Counted from the first letter of the stretch, positions 7,936 through 16,982 are shown. The stretch is DNA of 64,000 nt from Paenibacillus dendrobii (GCF_009807035.1 NZ_WUBI01000001.1:2418001-2482000), one strand, 5' to 3'. Translations and numbers: made by a program. Notes: a model not told the origin generated them from the letters alone.

Positions 7936-8805
7936 ATGAAAATTCACAATGCGATTCAATGGAGAGATAATTTATATTTATTTCATTACCGGAGTGTGCG
8001 TACAGAACCCGTGGAATATTTTCATGCCCATGAAGGATTGGAAATCTTATATATTCACGAAGGAACAGGAAAGTATATCATCAACAATCAAACGTACCCG
8101 CTTCAGCCATGCACCTTGATTCTCGTCAAACCTTTTCAAATTCACGAGATTAAAGTCAGGGTTCCGCCCGATTATGTCCGCACCTTGCTCAAAATTAAAG
8201 CCTCCGTCATCGAAAGCTTCCTTGGTGTGTTACCGCAGCTGACTTCCGCCTTAACTCAGTTTTTGGAACAAAAATTGTCCTATCAGGTTTTTTATTTGTC
8301 ACATAAGGATGCTTCGTATTTCGAAGATCAATTCCTACATCTGCACGAGACGTTGGCAATCGTTCCCTCAAAGTTCCAAAAGGAGATCGTCCCCTTGTTT
8401 TTATTCCAGTTTTTCACTCATTTCAACAGCCATATTTATTCGCCAGGTGCAAACAAGGTAATGCTGCATCTGGCGAGTAGCGGTTCGACAGAGCTCATTG
8501 GCGCTATTGTGAAATGGATTGACAAACACTACAACCTCTCATTCACGATCAAAGACATGGCGGAAGAATTTCACTTCTCCCCAAATTATTTATCCAAGCT
8601 GTTCAAGGAACAAATGGGCTTGACGATCATCGAATACACGAATGAAAGACGTTTGGAGGAGGCAAAGATGCTTCTTTCCGAAGAGACTCTAACCGTAGAA
8701 GAAATCAGTAAGGAGGCCGGGTTCAATTACCCGTCGTATTTTATCGCCATGTTCAAAAAAAGATATGGCATGACCCCTCACCGGTATCGAATGCGGATGG
8801 AATAA
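7936..8805 (+). CDS. AraC-family transcriptional regulator
   Basis: This is a one-component regulator with an N-terminal cupin-like sensing domain (about residues 1-140, containing YFHAHEGLEILYIHEG) and a C-terminal pair of helix-turn-helix motifs (about 185-289, with FTIKDMAEEFHFSPNYLSKL and LTVEEISKEAGFNYPSYFIA). The start at ATG 7936 has GGAGGAGGT 5 nt upstream; an in-frame ATG at 7903 has no ribosome site. The beta-helix gene at 8994 lies next downstream in the same direction and is the most likely target. The ligand is unknown; the cupin and neighbour suggest a carbohydrate. Confidence 0.9.
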   Translation: MKIHNAIQWRDNLYLFHYRSVRTEPVEYFHAHEGLEILYIHEGTGKYIINNQTYPLQPCTLILVKPFQIHEIKVRVPPDYVRTLLKIKASVIESFLGVLPQLTSALTQFLEQKLSYQVFYLSHKDASYFEDQFLHLHETLAIVPSKFQKEIVPLFLFQFFTHFNSHIYSPGANKVMLHLASSGSTELIGAIVKWIDKHYNLSFTIKDMAEEFHFSPNYLSKLFKEQMGLTIIEYTNERRLEEAKMLLSEETLTVEEISKEAGFNYPSYFIAMFKKRYGMTPHRYRMRME

Positions 8806-8847
8806 TGATATTTTCAAACCACAATCTGTTATATGTTGTGTTTTATA

Positions 8848-8863
8848 ATTAAAGCGCTTTAAT
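8848..8863. promoter_or_regulatory. cre-like 16-bp palindrome
   Basis: ATTAAAGCGCTTTAAT is a perfect palindrome with the central AAAGCGCTTT shared by ideal CcpA sites and other LacI-family operators. It lies 131 bp before the beta-helix gene start. The usual G and C at the arms of a cre are replaced by T and A, so the protein bound is uncertain; a LacI-family gene lies at 61788-62801. Confidence 0.45.
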
Positions 8864-8993
8864 ATGGATCTTCAACATGGAATGACGAGGTGATGCCCCT
8901 TTTTCAAGGAAATACGGGTGTGCACGCAAACGGTAAAAAGCACGGTTAAAGTCTGGAGTTTGGAGTATCAAGAAAACGGGAGGTTTGAGGATA

Positions 8994-10055
8994 ATGAAAC
9001 AATCGTTCAAACTGGGCATGATAACTCTTTTTTGCTTCGTTCTTGTTTTCGCGTTGTATCCGATCCATTCGGCAAAAGCAGCCACCCGCTCGGTTCCCGC
9101 TGGTGATGTCGCGACGCTGCGCAGCTACTTATCCAGCGCGAGTCCCGGCGACATCATTGAGGTATCGGGGACCTACACGGTATCGGATGGCACCCTTGCA
9201 ACATCCAAAAGCGGATCGGCTGGCAATTACATCACCATTCGGGGCACCGGAAGCGGAGCCACTTTTAACTTTTCCGCCTCGGCAGGCAATGCGGCATTTC
9301 ATATCAAGAACAATTATTACAAGCTGGAAAACGTGACGATTAACTCCAATTCCCAATCGAACAAAGGGCTGCTCATTGAAGCTTCGCATGGTTATGTAAG
9401 CAACGTTACCGTTAAAAATACAAAGGGGGAAGGATTCAAGATCCGTAAAAACAGCCAATATTGGCTGATCTCGGACAGTACGGCACAGGGCACAGGGACC
9501 GGCGGGAAGTTCGGTGAGGGCTTTTATGTCGGAGATGCCGACCAGAATTGGACGACCAGCCCGAATCCGGATCAAAGCGGGTATATCACATTTTTACATT
9601 GTAATGCCATACGCACCGTCAATGACGGTTTTGACTTTAAAGAAGGCACGCACCACATTAAAGTGGTCGGCGGCAATGTCGACTTTGAGAACACCATACC
9701 CGAATCGAGTGTGGGCAACAATGGAGTCTATACACGCGCCGATCATGTACAAATCATCAATACCACCATTCAAAACAATTCATCTTCGGGCCAGGCTTTT
9801 AAAGCGAATAAAACCACAGCTTCGGACGGAGTATCTTACGGAAGCGATCTTGAGCTAAAAGGCGTAACGGCGTCCAATATCTCAGGCGCCATGATTCATA
9901 CAAACTACGTTTCCAATAAGCTGTACACCGACTATACGATGTCCGGCGTTTCCGGCGGGCTCTACGCTTCCGGATCCAAGACGGCAACATCTTCCAGTCC
10001 AGCTTCCTTCGCCGAGATGACTTGGAGCGGTGAAGGCGGAGATACTTACATGTAG
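8994..10055 (+). CDS. Secreted right-handed beta-helix protein (possible polysaccharide lyase)
   Basis: A signal peptide is clear: MKQSFKLGMITLFCFVLV with cleavage after SAKA at about residue 30. The mature part of about 323 residues is rich in Asn, Ser, Thr and Gly with rungs such as YKLENVTINSN, GYVSNVTVKNT, YWLISDSTAQG and HVQIINTTIQNN. This is the layout of right-handed parallel beta-helix enzymes such as pectate or alginate lyases. NDGFDFKEG (about 212-220) resembles an active-site rung. I chose ATG 8994 because GGGAGG lies about 10 nt upstream; a TTG three codons earlier is possible. Substrate is unknown. The AraC gene upstream and the cre-like site suggest carbon-source control. Confidence 0.8.
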   Translation: MKQSFKLGMITLFCFVLVFALYPIHSAKAATRSVPAGDVATLRSYLSSASPGDIIEVSGTYTVSDGTLATSKSGSAGNYITIRGTGSGATFNFSASAGNAAFHIKNNYYKLENVTINSNSQSNKGLLIEASHGYVSNVTVKNTKGEGFKIRKNSQYWLISDSTAQGTGTGGKFGEGFYVGDADQNWTTSPNPDQSGYITFLHCNAIRTVNDGFDFKEGTHHIKVVGGNVDFENTIPESSVGNNGVYTRADHVQIINTTIQNNSSSGQAFKANKTTASDGVSYGSDLELKGVTASNISGAMIHTNYVSNKLYTDYTMSGVSGGLYASGSKTATSSSPASFAEMTWSGEGGDTYM

Positions 10056-10132
10056 CGAGTGCAGCATCAGACCAGAAAAGCATGGAATAGCCTCCTGCCG
10101 GACCATACCTGAAATGACCGGTGTATCATAGA

Positions 10133-10165
10133 AAGAAGCCTGAGGCACTCCGCCTCAGGCTTCTT
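10133..10165. terminator. Bidirectional terminator
   Basis: AAGAAGCCTGAGGC (10133-10146) pairs perfectly with GCCTCAGGCTTCTT (10152-10165) around a 5-nt loop. It separates the beta-helix gene from the convergent gene at 10235. Confidence 0.8.
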
Positions 10166-10234
10166 CGATTTAACTGCGCTAACATCAAGTCTCTTCGTCC
10201 AAGACATATTGATGCAAGCCTTTCAGGCGGCTAG

Positions 10235-11389
10235 TTATTTCTTCTTGCCCGGATCAATGTCCTTCGGATTCAATCCGGCCCAAATATTCGGGATGTTCGC
10301 TTCTTCCGGATGCTCGAAAACCAGAAACGCCGTCGGCAGGTAGCGTTCCCCGTATTCAGAGGATGGCTTGTTGACGATTTCGTTATCTTTCACCAGAACC
10401 GTTGAGGATCCCCCATCCAGGTTGGCAGCAATCACCGCGCCATGCTTTAGCATGATTTGCTGAACATCGTATAGATTTGCCCCGATGCTGTATGTCGGCT
10501 GTCGGCCATCAATGATGACGAATAAAATAGCGCCGTCAGCACGCTGCCCCATGGCGGTACGAGGTGCGATTCCCCATCCTTCGCTGGCATTCTTGATCAA
10601 CCCTTTGCCGTTAACGATTATACGCGGTTGGAACGTAACGGCTTCCTGAATCCCCATATTGCTCAATTCCTTTAGGGAATAATGGCCGGCGACCATTTTA
10701 CCGGTCTTATCAATTCCGACAACCTGAGTCGACGAATCCTTGCCCAGACCATTGTAATACAACTTGCCTTGGGAAATGACGATACCGATCGGCTTAAAAC
10801 CGTTGCCCTTCCAGTTGGGGTCTGCAAAACCACCCGCATTGACACCGGCGATCGCTCCCGTCCGCTGCACCATACTGGAGACTTTCTCCCCTTTGCCCTT
10901 AGCTTTCGGCACGCCGAGCCGTATTTTCGTGGGATCATTAACGGTCATGACATACCCGTGATAGCCTTTGCCCGATATCTCCTCGACTTCAACCAGCGGC
11001 TTCTTCTCCTGTGTGGTTTCGGAAGCTGTCTGCTGGGGAGCGGGAAGCTGAATCTGATGGGTATCCTTTTCCTCCCCCATGGATTCAAAACGCTTGTTGT
11101 ACTCCGCGACTCTGCGGTCCAGCTCGGCTTGCCCGATAATATATTTGGCCAGATAACGGTGCTGCGTGGTAATCAATGTGTCAGCAGCAAGAAAACGGTA
11201 CTCATTACCTGACGGTGTCAGGAAGAACCAGCCTGCACCCAGCATTCCAACAATCAATACGGTCCAGATCAATCGGGTAAAGAACCAGCCGAAGCCCTTT
11301 TTGCGTTTTTTCCGCTTTTTATTTTTAACGACTTGAGTCTTTTTTTGCTGCCTTGCCGTGGATCTCTTTGGCAGTGATGCTTGCTCCAT
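10235..11389 (-). CDS. Phosphodiester glycosidase (NAGPA domain) with membrane anchor
   Basis: This protein has a very basic cytoplasmic N-terminus (about residues 15-32, KKRKKRKK-type), one membrane helix (about 36-58) and an extracellular part. The C-terminal NAGPA/phosphodiester-glycosidase domain spans about 140-365. Its marks are GVNAGGF (about 183-189), APRTAMG (about 275-281) and the catalytic-site LDGGSSTVLV (about 326-335). Such domains cleave sugar-phosphodiester bonds and occur on cell-surface proteins. The spacer between helix and domain is polar with a coiled-coil-like stretch. ATG 11389 has weak GGGGGA upstream. The physiological substrate is unknown; cell-wall or exopolysaccharide are candidates. 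Confidence 0.87.
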   Translation of the reverse strand: MEQASLPKRSTARQQKKTQVVKNKKRKKRKKGFGWFFTRLIWTVLIVGMLGAGWFFLTPSGNEYRFLAADTLITTQHRYLAKYIIGQAELDRRVAEYNKRFESMGEEKDTHQIQLPAPQQTASETTQEKKPLVEVEEISGKGYHGYVMTVNDPTKIRLGVPKAKGKGEKVSSMVQRTGAIAGVNAGGFADPNWKGNGFKPIGIVISQGKLYYNGLGKDSSTQVVGIDKTGKMVAGHYSLKELSNMGIQEAVTFQPRIIVNGKGLIKNASEGWGIAPRTAMGQRADGAILFVIIDGRQPTYSIGANLYDVQQIMLKHGAVIAANLDGGSSTVLVKDNEIVNKPSSEYGERYLPTAFLVFEHPEEANIPNIWAGLNPKDIDPGKKK

Positions 11390-11510
11390 CGTCTGCTATC
11401 CCCCATACTTGCATAATCCTAATACGCACAGCTTTTGTAGAATAGACGTTTCCCAGGAAATAAATGTTTCATATTTTGTTGAAAAAAGCCAAAAAAAGGA
11501 TCATTCCAGT

Positions 11511-12107
11511 CTATGATTTCCGCCAAATCCGGAATTCTACGCTTTCATAGATATTAATAAATCCGGACAGCACTTTCCGGGTCCAGGACAGCTTCGCAAA
11601 GAGCATATAGACGATGACAGATGAAAGAATCCCAATCAGCGCGCCGCTTAGAACATCAGTTGGATAATGGACTCCGTTCCAGATCCGAGAAAAGGCGATC
11701 AGGGCTGCGAGAACCATCCAGACGATCCCGTCCTTTTTGCGGAACAAAAGAATAGAGAATGCGATCACAAAAGAACCGATGGAATGATCGCTTGGAAACG
11801 AGGCATTGGCCGCATGCTCAATCATCTGGTGAACATGGTGAGCCACAAACGGGCGATCCCGATAAAACAGATGGCTGAGAATAGTTCCAATCACAAAAGC
11901 AAGACAGGCGGAGGCCAGAGCCTGCACAACCATCTTCCGGTTCTCCCGCTTCCGGGTAAACCAATATACAATCACGGCCAGATAAAATAGATATTCGGCG
12001 TCTTCGGACAAAAAACGCATGATCGCGTCAATCGCCGGATGACTCCCCGCTGCATTATTGATCCAGCTGAACAGCGAATAATCCCATGTTGTTAAAAAAA
12101 TAGCAAT
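11511..12107 (-). CDS. BcrC-type PAP2 undecaprenyl-pyrophosphate phosphatase, start codon unclear
   Basis: This is a membrane phosphatase of the PAP2 superfamily, resembling BcrC/YwoA, which recycles undecaprenyl pyrophosphate and gives bacitracin tolerance. The PAP2 signature is visible: the lipid-phosphatase Arg-rich motif YRDRPFVAHHVH, then FPSDHSIGS, then SRIWNGVHYPTDVL. Family members begin about 30 residues before the first ATG (12020). The frame stays open there and encodes a fitting N-terminus (FLTTWDYSLFSWINNAAG), but no ATG, GTG or TTG occurs before the in-frame stop. An ATT at 12107 behind AAGGGG is one possibility, and an indel in the adjacent 7-T run is another. I give the extended range for that reason. 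Confidence 0.8.
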   Translation of the reverse strand: MAIFLTTWDYSLFSWINNAAGSHPAIDAIMRFLSEDAEYLFYLAVIVYWFTRKRENRKMVVQALASACLAFVIGTILSHLFYRDRPFVAHHVHQMIEHAANASFPSDHSIGSFVIAFSILLFRKKDGIVWMVLAALIAFSRIWNGVHYPTDVLSGALIGILSSVIVYMLFAKLSWTRKVLSGFINIYESVEFRIWRKS

Positions 12108-12186
12108 CTTCCCCTTCCCTGCTGCAAAGGCTCATACGTTGTCATGGTTTCTATTAAATGGACGAATGGACGATGGTACGAAGTCC

Positions 12187-12216
12187 AGTATAATAGATTT
12201 CAACTGCTCCATACAA
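12187..12216 (-). promoter_or_regulatory. Candidate promoter of the bcrC-type gene
   Basis: On the minus strand: TTGTAT (12216-12211), an 18-bp spacer and TATACT (12192-12187). It would start a transcript near 12180. Confidence 0.5.
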
Positions 12217-12235
12217 ATCCGGCTTCTTACAGAAC

Positions 12236-12265
12236 CATAAAAAAGCCCGCCCCATAAGGGCGGAC
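12236..12265 (-). terminator. Terminator of the regulator/GHL10 operon
   Basis: CCGCCC and GGGCGG (about 12247-12263) form a GC-rich stem. A TTTTTT run follows on the minus strand. Confidence 0.75.
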
Positions 12266-12278
12266 GCCTATTCCGAAA

Positions 12279-13415
12279 TTACCAGCTTGCACGGTTGTTG
12301 ATCTTCTTCATTTCATTATCCGTCCATTTGCCGTAAACGAAAAATGCGAGATTCGCGATCTCCGGAAAATTCGTACGGATTCCCTGCTGGACGTTATGAT
12401 ACTGTGCATCGGTCCAATCCGTATCCAGCGCCGCAATAATCTCGGCATTGCCGATTTTCTGACGGGTCTGGCTCAGGATACCCGTACTATCATAAACCCA
12501 GCTTTGCGGGAATTCCCAATCATCGAAGTACGCCATCGGCGAGATAAAGTCCATGTATGGCATGAATTTCGCGACATCCTGACCGCATTCCACGAACTCC
12601 GGCGGCAGAATATAGGCTCCGAAAAAGAGTCCTGGCGTAATTCCGTTCAAATCGCCCCTCACATCGCGGACATATTCCCCGAGCCTTGTCGTTCTCCACT
12701 CGTTCCATTCCCTGCGTTTCGCGTTGTCCGTATTAAAATTGATGGTTATCGGATCATAGCCATATTGATTTTTATACTGCGTCCTCGTGTAATCCCCCAT
12801 GTCCATGTTGTAATCATCAAAACGGATCCAGTCAAGGACAACTCCATCCACATCATAGTTCGCGGCTACCTCTTTGATAATGGAGCGCTCATAAGATTGC
12901 ACATCCGGGTGAAGCGGATTGACGAAATATTCGCTGCCGTTGGAACCCGTGAAGGGCTTGACCTTGCCGTTCACAAGGGAGCGCATCTGCCAGTCGCTGT
13001 TCTTATCGAAGGCCGCCCGGTCATGAAACTGTGGAATCCATGCACGTACTTGAATGTTCTTTTTATGTGCTTCGGTAATCACATCCTTCACAGCGTCAAA
13101 ATTGCTGTATCCCGAAGCGATGGGTGCGATCTTGCTCTTATAAAACACATAGCCCGATGGAACCTCATCATCCTCATCCTGCTTCACGCTCAGATTAATG
13201 ACGGAGATGCTGCGCTTCGAGGCATTGTTCACGAAGCTGACGACGTCATTGTGATTCTTGAAATTGGCTACCGTCCGCACGATAATTTCTGAAACGAAAG
13301 GGCCAGTCTGCGCAGACGTGGTTTGGGCAGGCACAGCCAGCATGAAGCCCATCAGCAGTGCGGGCAGAGCCAGCAGAAGCGCCCGTTTTCTTTTACCTTT
13401 GATCAATTGATTCAT
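12279..13415 (-). CDS. Secreted GHL10-like putative glycoside hydrolase
   Basis: The signal peptide is MNQLIKGKRKRALLLALPAL followed by a hydrophobic stretch, with cleavage after TSA or TTSAQ near residue 36. The mature 340 residues look like a TIM-barrel hydrolase of the GHL10 / putative glycosyl hydrolase type: VRAWIPQFHD, SEYFVNPLHPDVQSYE and DVDGVVLDWIRFDDYN are the diagnostic strand ends with acidic residues. I start at ATG 13415. A longer in-frame reading exists, but ATG 13415 gives a clean signal peptide and overlaps the stop of a short leader ORF. It follows the sensor kinase gene and ends the operon. The substrate is unknown. Confidence 0.82.
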   Translation of the reverse strand: MNQLIKGKRKRALLLALPALLMGFMLAVPAQTTSAQTGPFVSEIIVRTVANFKNHNDVVSFVNNASKRSISVINLSVKQDEDDEVPSGYVFYKSKIAPIASGYSNFDAVKDVITEAHKKNIQVRAWIPQFHDRAAFDKNSDWQMRSLVNGKVKPFTGSNGSEYFVNPLHPDVQSYERSIIKEVAANYDVDGVVLDWIRFDDYNMDMGDYTRTQYKNQYGYDPITINFNTDNAKRREWNEWRTTRLGEYVRDVRGDLNGITPGLFFGAYILPPEFVECGQDVAKFMPYMDFISPMAYFDDWEFPQSWVYDSTGILSQTRQKIGNAEIIAALDTDWTDAQYHNVQQGIRTNFPEIANLAFFVYGKWTDNEMKKINNRASW

Positions 13416-13480
13416 CCGCCTTTCAATGAATAGATTGGGTGTTTGCATATGAAGCCTGACCAAGGTGCCTGAGTCATCAT
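13412..13480 (-). CDS. 22-codon leader ORF overlapping the GHL10 gene start
   Basis: ATG 13480 is preceded by GAGAGGAGG, a much better ribosome site than the AAAGG before the downstream gene. The frame encodes 22 residues, and its TGA (13414-13412) overlaps the next ATG (13415-13413) as ATGA. This is the arrangement of translational coupling or a regulatory leader peptide. The peptide (MMTQAPWSGFICKHPIYSLK and two glycines) has no known match to me. Confidence 0.5.
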   Translation of the reverse strand: MMTQAPWSGFICKHPIYSLKGG

Positions 13481-13522
13481 CCTCCTCTCGCAGCCGCGCT
13501 GGAAACCCCAATAGCTTTCCAC

Positions 13523-15295
13523 CTATCCCTGTGACGGGCCGCTATCGTTTGATTCTGTATGATGAAAATAAGGGATGGTCAATTGAACGGTTGTCCCGAT
13601 GCCTAGCCGGCTGTACAGCAAGACACCATAAGAATCGCCAAATTGCAGTTTGATTCTCTGATCGACGTTACGGATCCCGTAGCCCATTTTAATTCCGCTT
13701 GGAGAAAAAATCTGCCGGATGGTTTCCGCATTCATACCGATGCCGTCATCAATCACTTTGAACACGATGGCCTGCTCCGCAGCCTCTGCCGTAATGCGGA
13801 TATGGATGCTATCCCCGTAAAAGGCATGCTCCAGAATGTTCTCCACAAAGGGCTGCAATATCAGCTTTACAGTATCGTAGCCCAGCACCTTTTCGTCAAC
13901 ATCGACATTGAAGGTGAGGCGATCCTCATATTTGATTTTCTGGATTTCTATGTAGGTCTGTACCTGCTGCAGCTCCTTCTCGACCGAAATCATCATTCTG
14001 CCCTCGTTCAGCGACAGGCGGTAGAATTTCGCGAGTCCGCTGACCATGGCGCGGATTTTAGCGATTTCGCCGAATTGCGCCAGCCTGTTAATGGACGAGA
14101 AAGAGTTATATAGAAAATGCGGATTGATCTGGGCCTGAAGAATTTCCAGCTCCGCCTCTTTCTTTTGTAAATTAGACAGGTACACTTCCTGAATCAGTCG
14201 GTTCATGTTCTCACCCATGTCATTTAGAGCCAGGGCGATCTGATTAAACTCGTCTTGGCCTCGGTAGCGCAGCCTTTTATGCAAATCACCTTCCTGAAAG
14301 GAACGCAGAACCGACACGATTTTGACAACCCGTCTGGAAAAATATCTGGATAGCAGCCATCCAGCCGCGGAAAATAGCACGATCATGATCAGACATACAA
14401 TAAACGTGACGCTTTTGACCTTCTGAATATCCTTCTCCATCACCTGATTGGGAATATTGGCTGCGAGCGTCCAGTTCAGTCCCTCGATGGGAGCCTTGAT
14501 TTGCAGATAGTCCTTGCCCTCCAGCATGGGAATTTGCTCTTCCTTGATGCTTTGATCCGCCGAAGAAAAATAGATGATTTCCTTCTTTTCGTTCTCTATG
14601 TACAGGGTACTGCCGTTACGGAATTTATCCTCGTTCACGCTTTCCAGCAGATCTGCAATCTTGACGGTGATGCGTACAAATCCGAAGGGCTTCGGTGCGG
14701 TTGGCTCATACGTATCCATTAATCTGCGCAGCAGGGATATATTCCCGAACCTGTCATCCTCCTCAACTTGGCGCCACTGCATCGTCACTCCATATTGTTC
14801 TTTCGGAAAATCCTTAAACCAAGGTTTGTCCAGAATCCGCTTCTGATGAAAAAGCTCGTAGAACCTCCCCTTGCTGATCGGGTCCATGCCTTCGTATGAG
14901 TAATAAACCTCCGGAATGGTGTCATTCTGAATGTATACGGACAGCGCAATATTGCGGTTAGTCGCATGAATCGTATTTTGCAGCGTCGGTATCAGGTAGC
15001 TCTGCAGGGTATCGAAGCTGTACCAGCCGTCATCGTAACGCCGCAGGGAATCTGACAACGTCCGGTCATAATACAGCAAATCCGTCAGCCTCTGAATGTC
15101 CTCCACCTTGTAATGAATATTGTCCTGGATTTGCTGAAGCGTGCCGCGGATATTCGCCTTGGTTTGTTTGCGAATCGAATCCACGGATGTGTTGTAGGCA
15201 AACGTGCCGACAAATACTACCGGCACAATAAGCAGTACAATATATGAAATCATCAGCTTGTAGCCGAATGACAGAAATCGTTCCTTCCGCCTCAT
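13523..15295 (-). CDS. YesM-type sensor histidine kinase
   Basis: This is a membrane sensor kinase of the LytS/YesM class. It has an N-terminal helix (about 13-33), an extracellular sensing part (about 35-285), a second helix (about 290-310), HAMP (about 311-365) and a His_kinase domain whose phospho-accepting motif is QINPHFLYNSFSSINRL (His at about residue 391). A HATPase_c domain follows with the N-box FVENILEHAFYG and G-box DDGIGMN. The length of 590 fits. It lies 21 bp after the YesN-type regulator gene, in one operon. With the divergent ABC importer it probably senses an extracellular sugar or a loaded binding protein; that is inference. Confidence 0.93.
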   Translation of the reverse strand: MRRKERFLSFGYKLMISYIVLLIVPVVFVGTFAYNTSVDSIRKQTKANIRGTLQQIQDNIHYKVEDIQRLTDLLYYDRTLSDSLRRYDDGWYSFDTLQSYLIPTLQNTIHATNRNIALSVYIQNDTIPEVYYSYEGMDPISKGRFYELFHQKRILDKPWFKDFPKEQYGVTMQWRQVEEDDRFGNISLLRRLMDTYEPTAPKPFGFVRITVKIADLLESVNEDKFRNGSTLYIENEKKEIIYFSSADQSIKEEQIPMLEGKDYLQIKAPIEGLNWTLAANIPNQVMEKDIQKVKSVTFIVCLIMIVLFSAAGWLLSRYFSRRVVKIVSVLRSFQEGDLHKRLRYRGQDEFNQIALALNDMGENMNRLIQEVYLSNLQKKEAELEILQAQINPHFLYNSFSSINRLAQFGEIAKIRAMVSGLAKFYRLSLNEGRMMISVEKELQQVQTYIEIQKIKYEDRLTFNVDVDEKVLGYDTVKLILQPFVENILEHAFYGDSIHIRITAEAAEQAIVFKVIDDGIGMNAETIRQIFSPSGIKMGYGIRNVDQRIKLQFGDSYGVLLYSRLGIGTTVQLTIPYFHHTESNDSGPSQG

Positions 15296-15316
15296 GCAAA
15301 TTCTGCTCTCCTTCGC

Positions 15317-16900
15317 TTAGCACTGCTTGCGGTAATCACCTGGCGTCATGCCGTATTTGTCCTTGAACTGCCTGCTGAAATATGTAAGATTCTTATACCC
15401 CACACGGCCGGCCACCTCAAAGATCTTATAGTGGGGATCCTTCAGCAGAAGGCAGGCTTTCTCCATTCGCCGATCTACCACGTAGTCGCTGAAATTGACG
15501 CCTGTTCCCTGTTTGAACAGTACCCCAAGATGATTCGGGGAAAAGGAAAACATATTACTTACATCCCGGAGAGCGATATTCTGATCGAGATGCTCTTCCA
15601 CGTACGCACAGACCGACTCCAATAGCTTATTGTTCTTCTTTTGTTTTTTGATGTGAAGCATTTCGGAGATTTCGAATACCCGCCGACGTAACCAGGATTG
15701 GATATCATCCATCGTTTCAAATTTAAACAGGATGTCCAGGTTCTCCATTCTCATGCCGAGCAGCTGGAACAGATTCTCATTCAGCCCCGCCAGATAGGCA
15801 TCCAATCTGGAAATAATCTGAATGGCAACGTTGTATACCGTAGATTTGGACTTCATCCGGCGGATCAGGGCGAATACATGCCCCAGCTCGTCATGAAGCT
15901 GGACAAGCCTGTAGTTGGACATTTCCGCGAATAGGGCATCCAGCCGCATTTCCAAGCTTTGCACGTCCTCCACATTGCCCGATTCCATTTCAGAGAAGAG
16001 GATCAATCTGCTCTTGCCCGCCAGCATTTTATAATCCAAAGCCTGCCTGGCCTCCTGGTAAGACGTCTGAATCCATGCGAGCGATGCCGCCGTACTGCTG
16101 AGACCAATGGTAATCGTAACAGGAAAACCGATTTCTATCCGGTCAATGAGTTCCCTAAGAAAGGTCTCGCTTCTGCCCAAATGCTCCCCCTGGAGCACTA
16201 AGGCGAATTGTCGGCTTGAAAGCCTGCACAGCGACAGGATCTGCAGCTCCTCGCAGCACTCCATTAGAGTTTGGTACAGCTGATATACGATCTGTTTCGC
16301 TTCCGACTCACTGTACGCGTTCAGCTTCCAGGCTACATCGTCTATTTCGATGACGGCCGTTCGGTGCGGCTTATTAGGATCTATCCCGCAATGTACCTGC
16401 AGCTTCTCATGGAACAGGGCATCTTCTCCTTCATGCTGGCCATCGAGCAGTTCGTGCAGCATATCATTCCTTAGCATAGGCAGGGTTTTATCGTAATCCG
16501 ATTGAAGCCTGGACTGCTGTGCCTCATGATCAAGCTGACGCTTCACCTTATGCAGAACCTCAATCATTTCCTCATCCTCCACTGGCTTCAGCACGTAGCT
16601 TTGCGCATTCAGCTCCATCGCCTGCTTCGCATAGTGGAAATCCTCATAGCCGCTTACGAAAATGATTTTGAGCTGTGGAAGCAGCTGCAAAGCCTCCCTT
16701 GACAGCTCCAGGCCCGACATGATCGGCATTCGGATATCGGTGATCAGAATATCAACCGGATACTGTCTGATATAATCCAGTGCGGCAAAACCGCTGCTCA
16801 CGACAGCAGCCACCTTCATCCGGAGTTCACTCCAGGGAATAAATCGCTCCATCCCCCTCAAATCCAGTACTTCATCATCGGCAAGCAATACGTTGTACAT
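15317..16900 (-). CDS. YesN-type response regulator with AraC output domain
   Basis: The receiver domain covers about residues 1-120, with the acidic pair in MYNVLLADDEVLD and the phospho-acceptor Asp in ILITDIRMP (about residue 54), plus Lys in SYVLKPVEDEE. A long middle region is typical of YesN proteins. The C-terminal AraC domain (about 425-527) has the helix-turn-helix stretches NIALRDVSNMFSFSPNHLGV and YKIFEVAGRVGYKNLTYFSR. I choose ATG 16900 because GGGAGGA lies 6 nt upstream; a longer frame to 16981 lacks a ribosome site. It is divergent from the ABC importer at 17103, the likely target. Confidence 0.93.
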   Translation of the reverse strand: MYNVLLADDEVLDLRGMERFIPWSELRMKVAAVVSSGFAALDYIRQYPVDILITDIRMPIMSGLELSREALQLLPQLKIIFVSGYEDFHYAKQAMELNAQSYVLKPVEDEEMIEVLHKVKRQLDHEAQQSRLQSDYDKTLPMLRNDMLHELLDGQHEGEDALFHEKLQVHCGIDPNKPHRTAVIEIDDVAWKLNAYSESEAKQIVYQLYQTLMECCEELQILSLCRLSSRQFALVLQGEHLGRSETFLRELIDRIEIGFPVTITIGLSSTAASLAWIQTSYQEARQALDYKMLAGKSRLILFSEMESGNVEDVQSLEMRLDALFAEMSNYRLVQLHDELGHVFALIRRMKSKSTVYNVAIQIISRLDAYLAGLNENLFQLLGMRMENLDILFKFETMDDIQSWLRRRVFEISEMLHIKKQKKNNKLLESVCAYVEEHLDQNIALRDVSNMFSFSPNHLGVLFKQGTGVNFSDYVVDRRMEKACLLLKDPHYKIFEVAGRVGYKNLTYFSRQFKDKYGMTPGDYRKQC

Positions 16901-16982
16901 CTCATTCCTCCCGGGCAACTTGCGGAATAAAGCCATCAATGGCCGATCTGATCCCATCATATAACATTTCATTTTTAACATG

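Noticed and set aside
12396..13292. 298-codon plus-strand frame over the GHL10 gene
   Set aside because: Shadow frame caused by codon bias on the opposite strand; the reverse strand has a signal peptide and family motifs.
15698..16474. Several short plus-strand frames over the yesN-type gene
   Set aside because: None has a ribosome site, and all lie within a clear regulator gene on the other strand.
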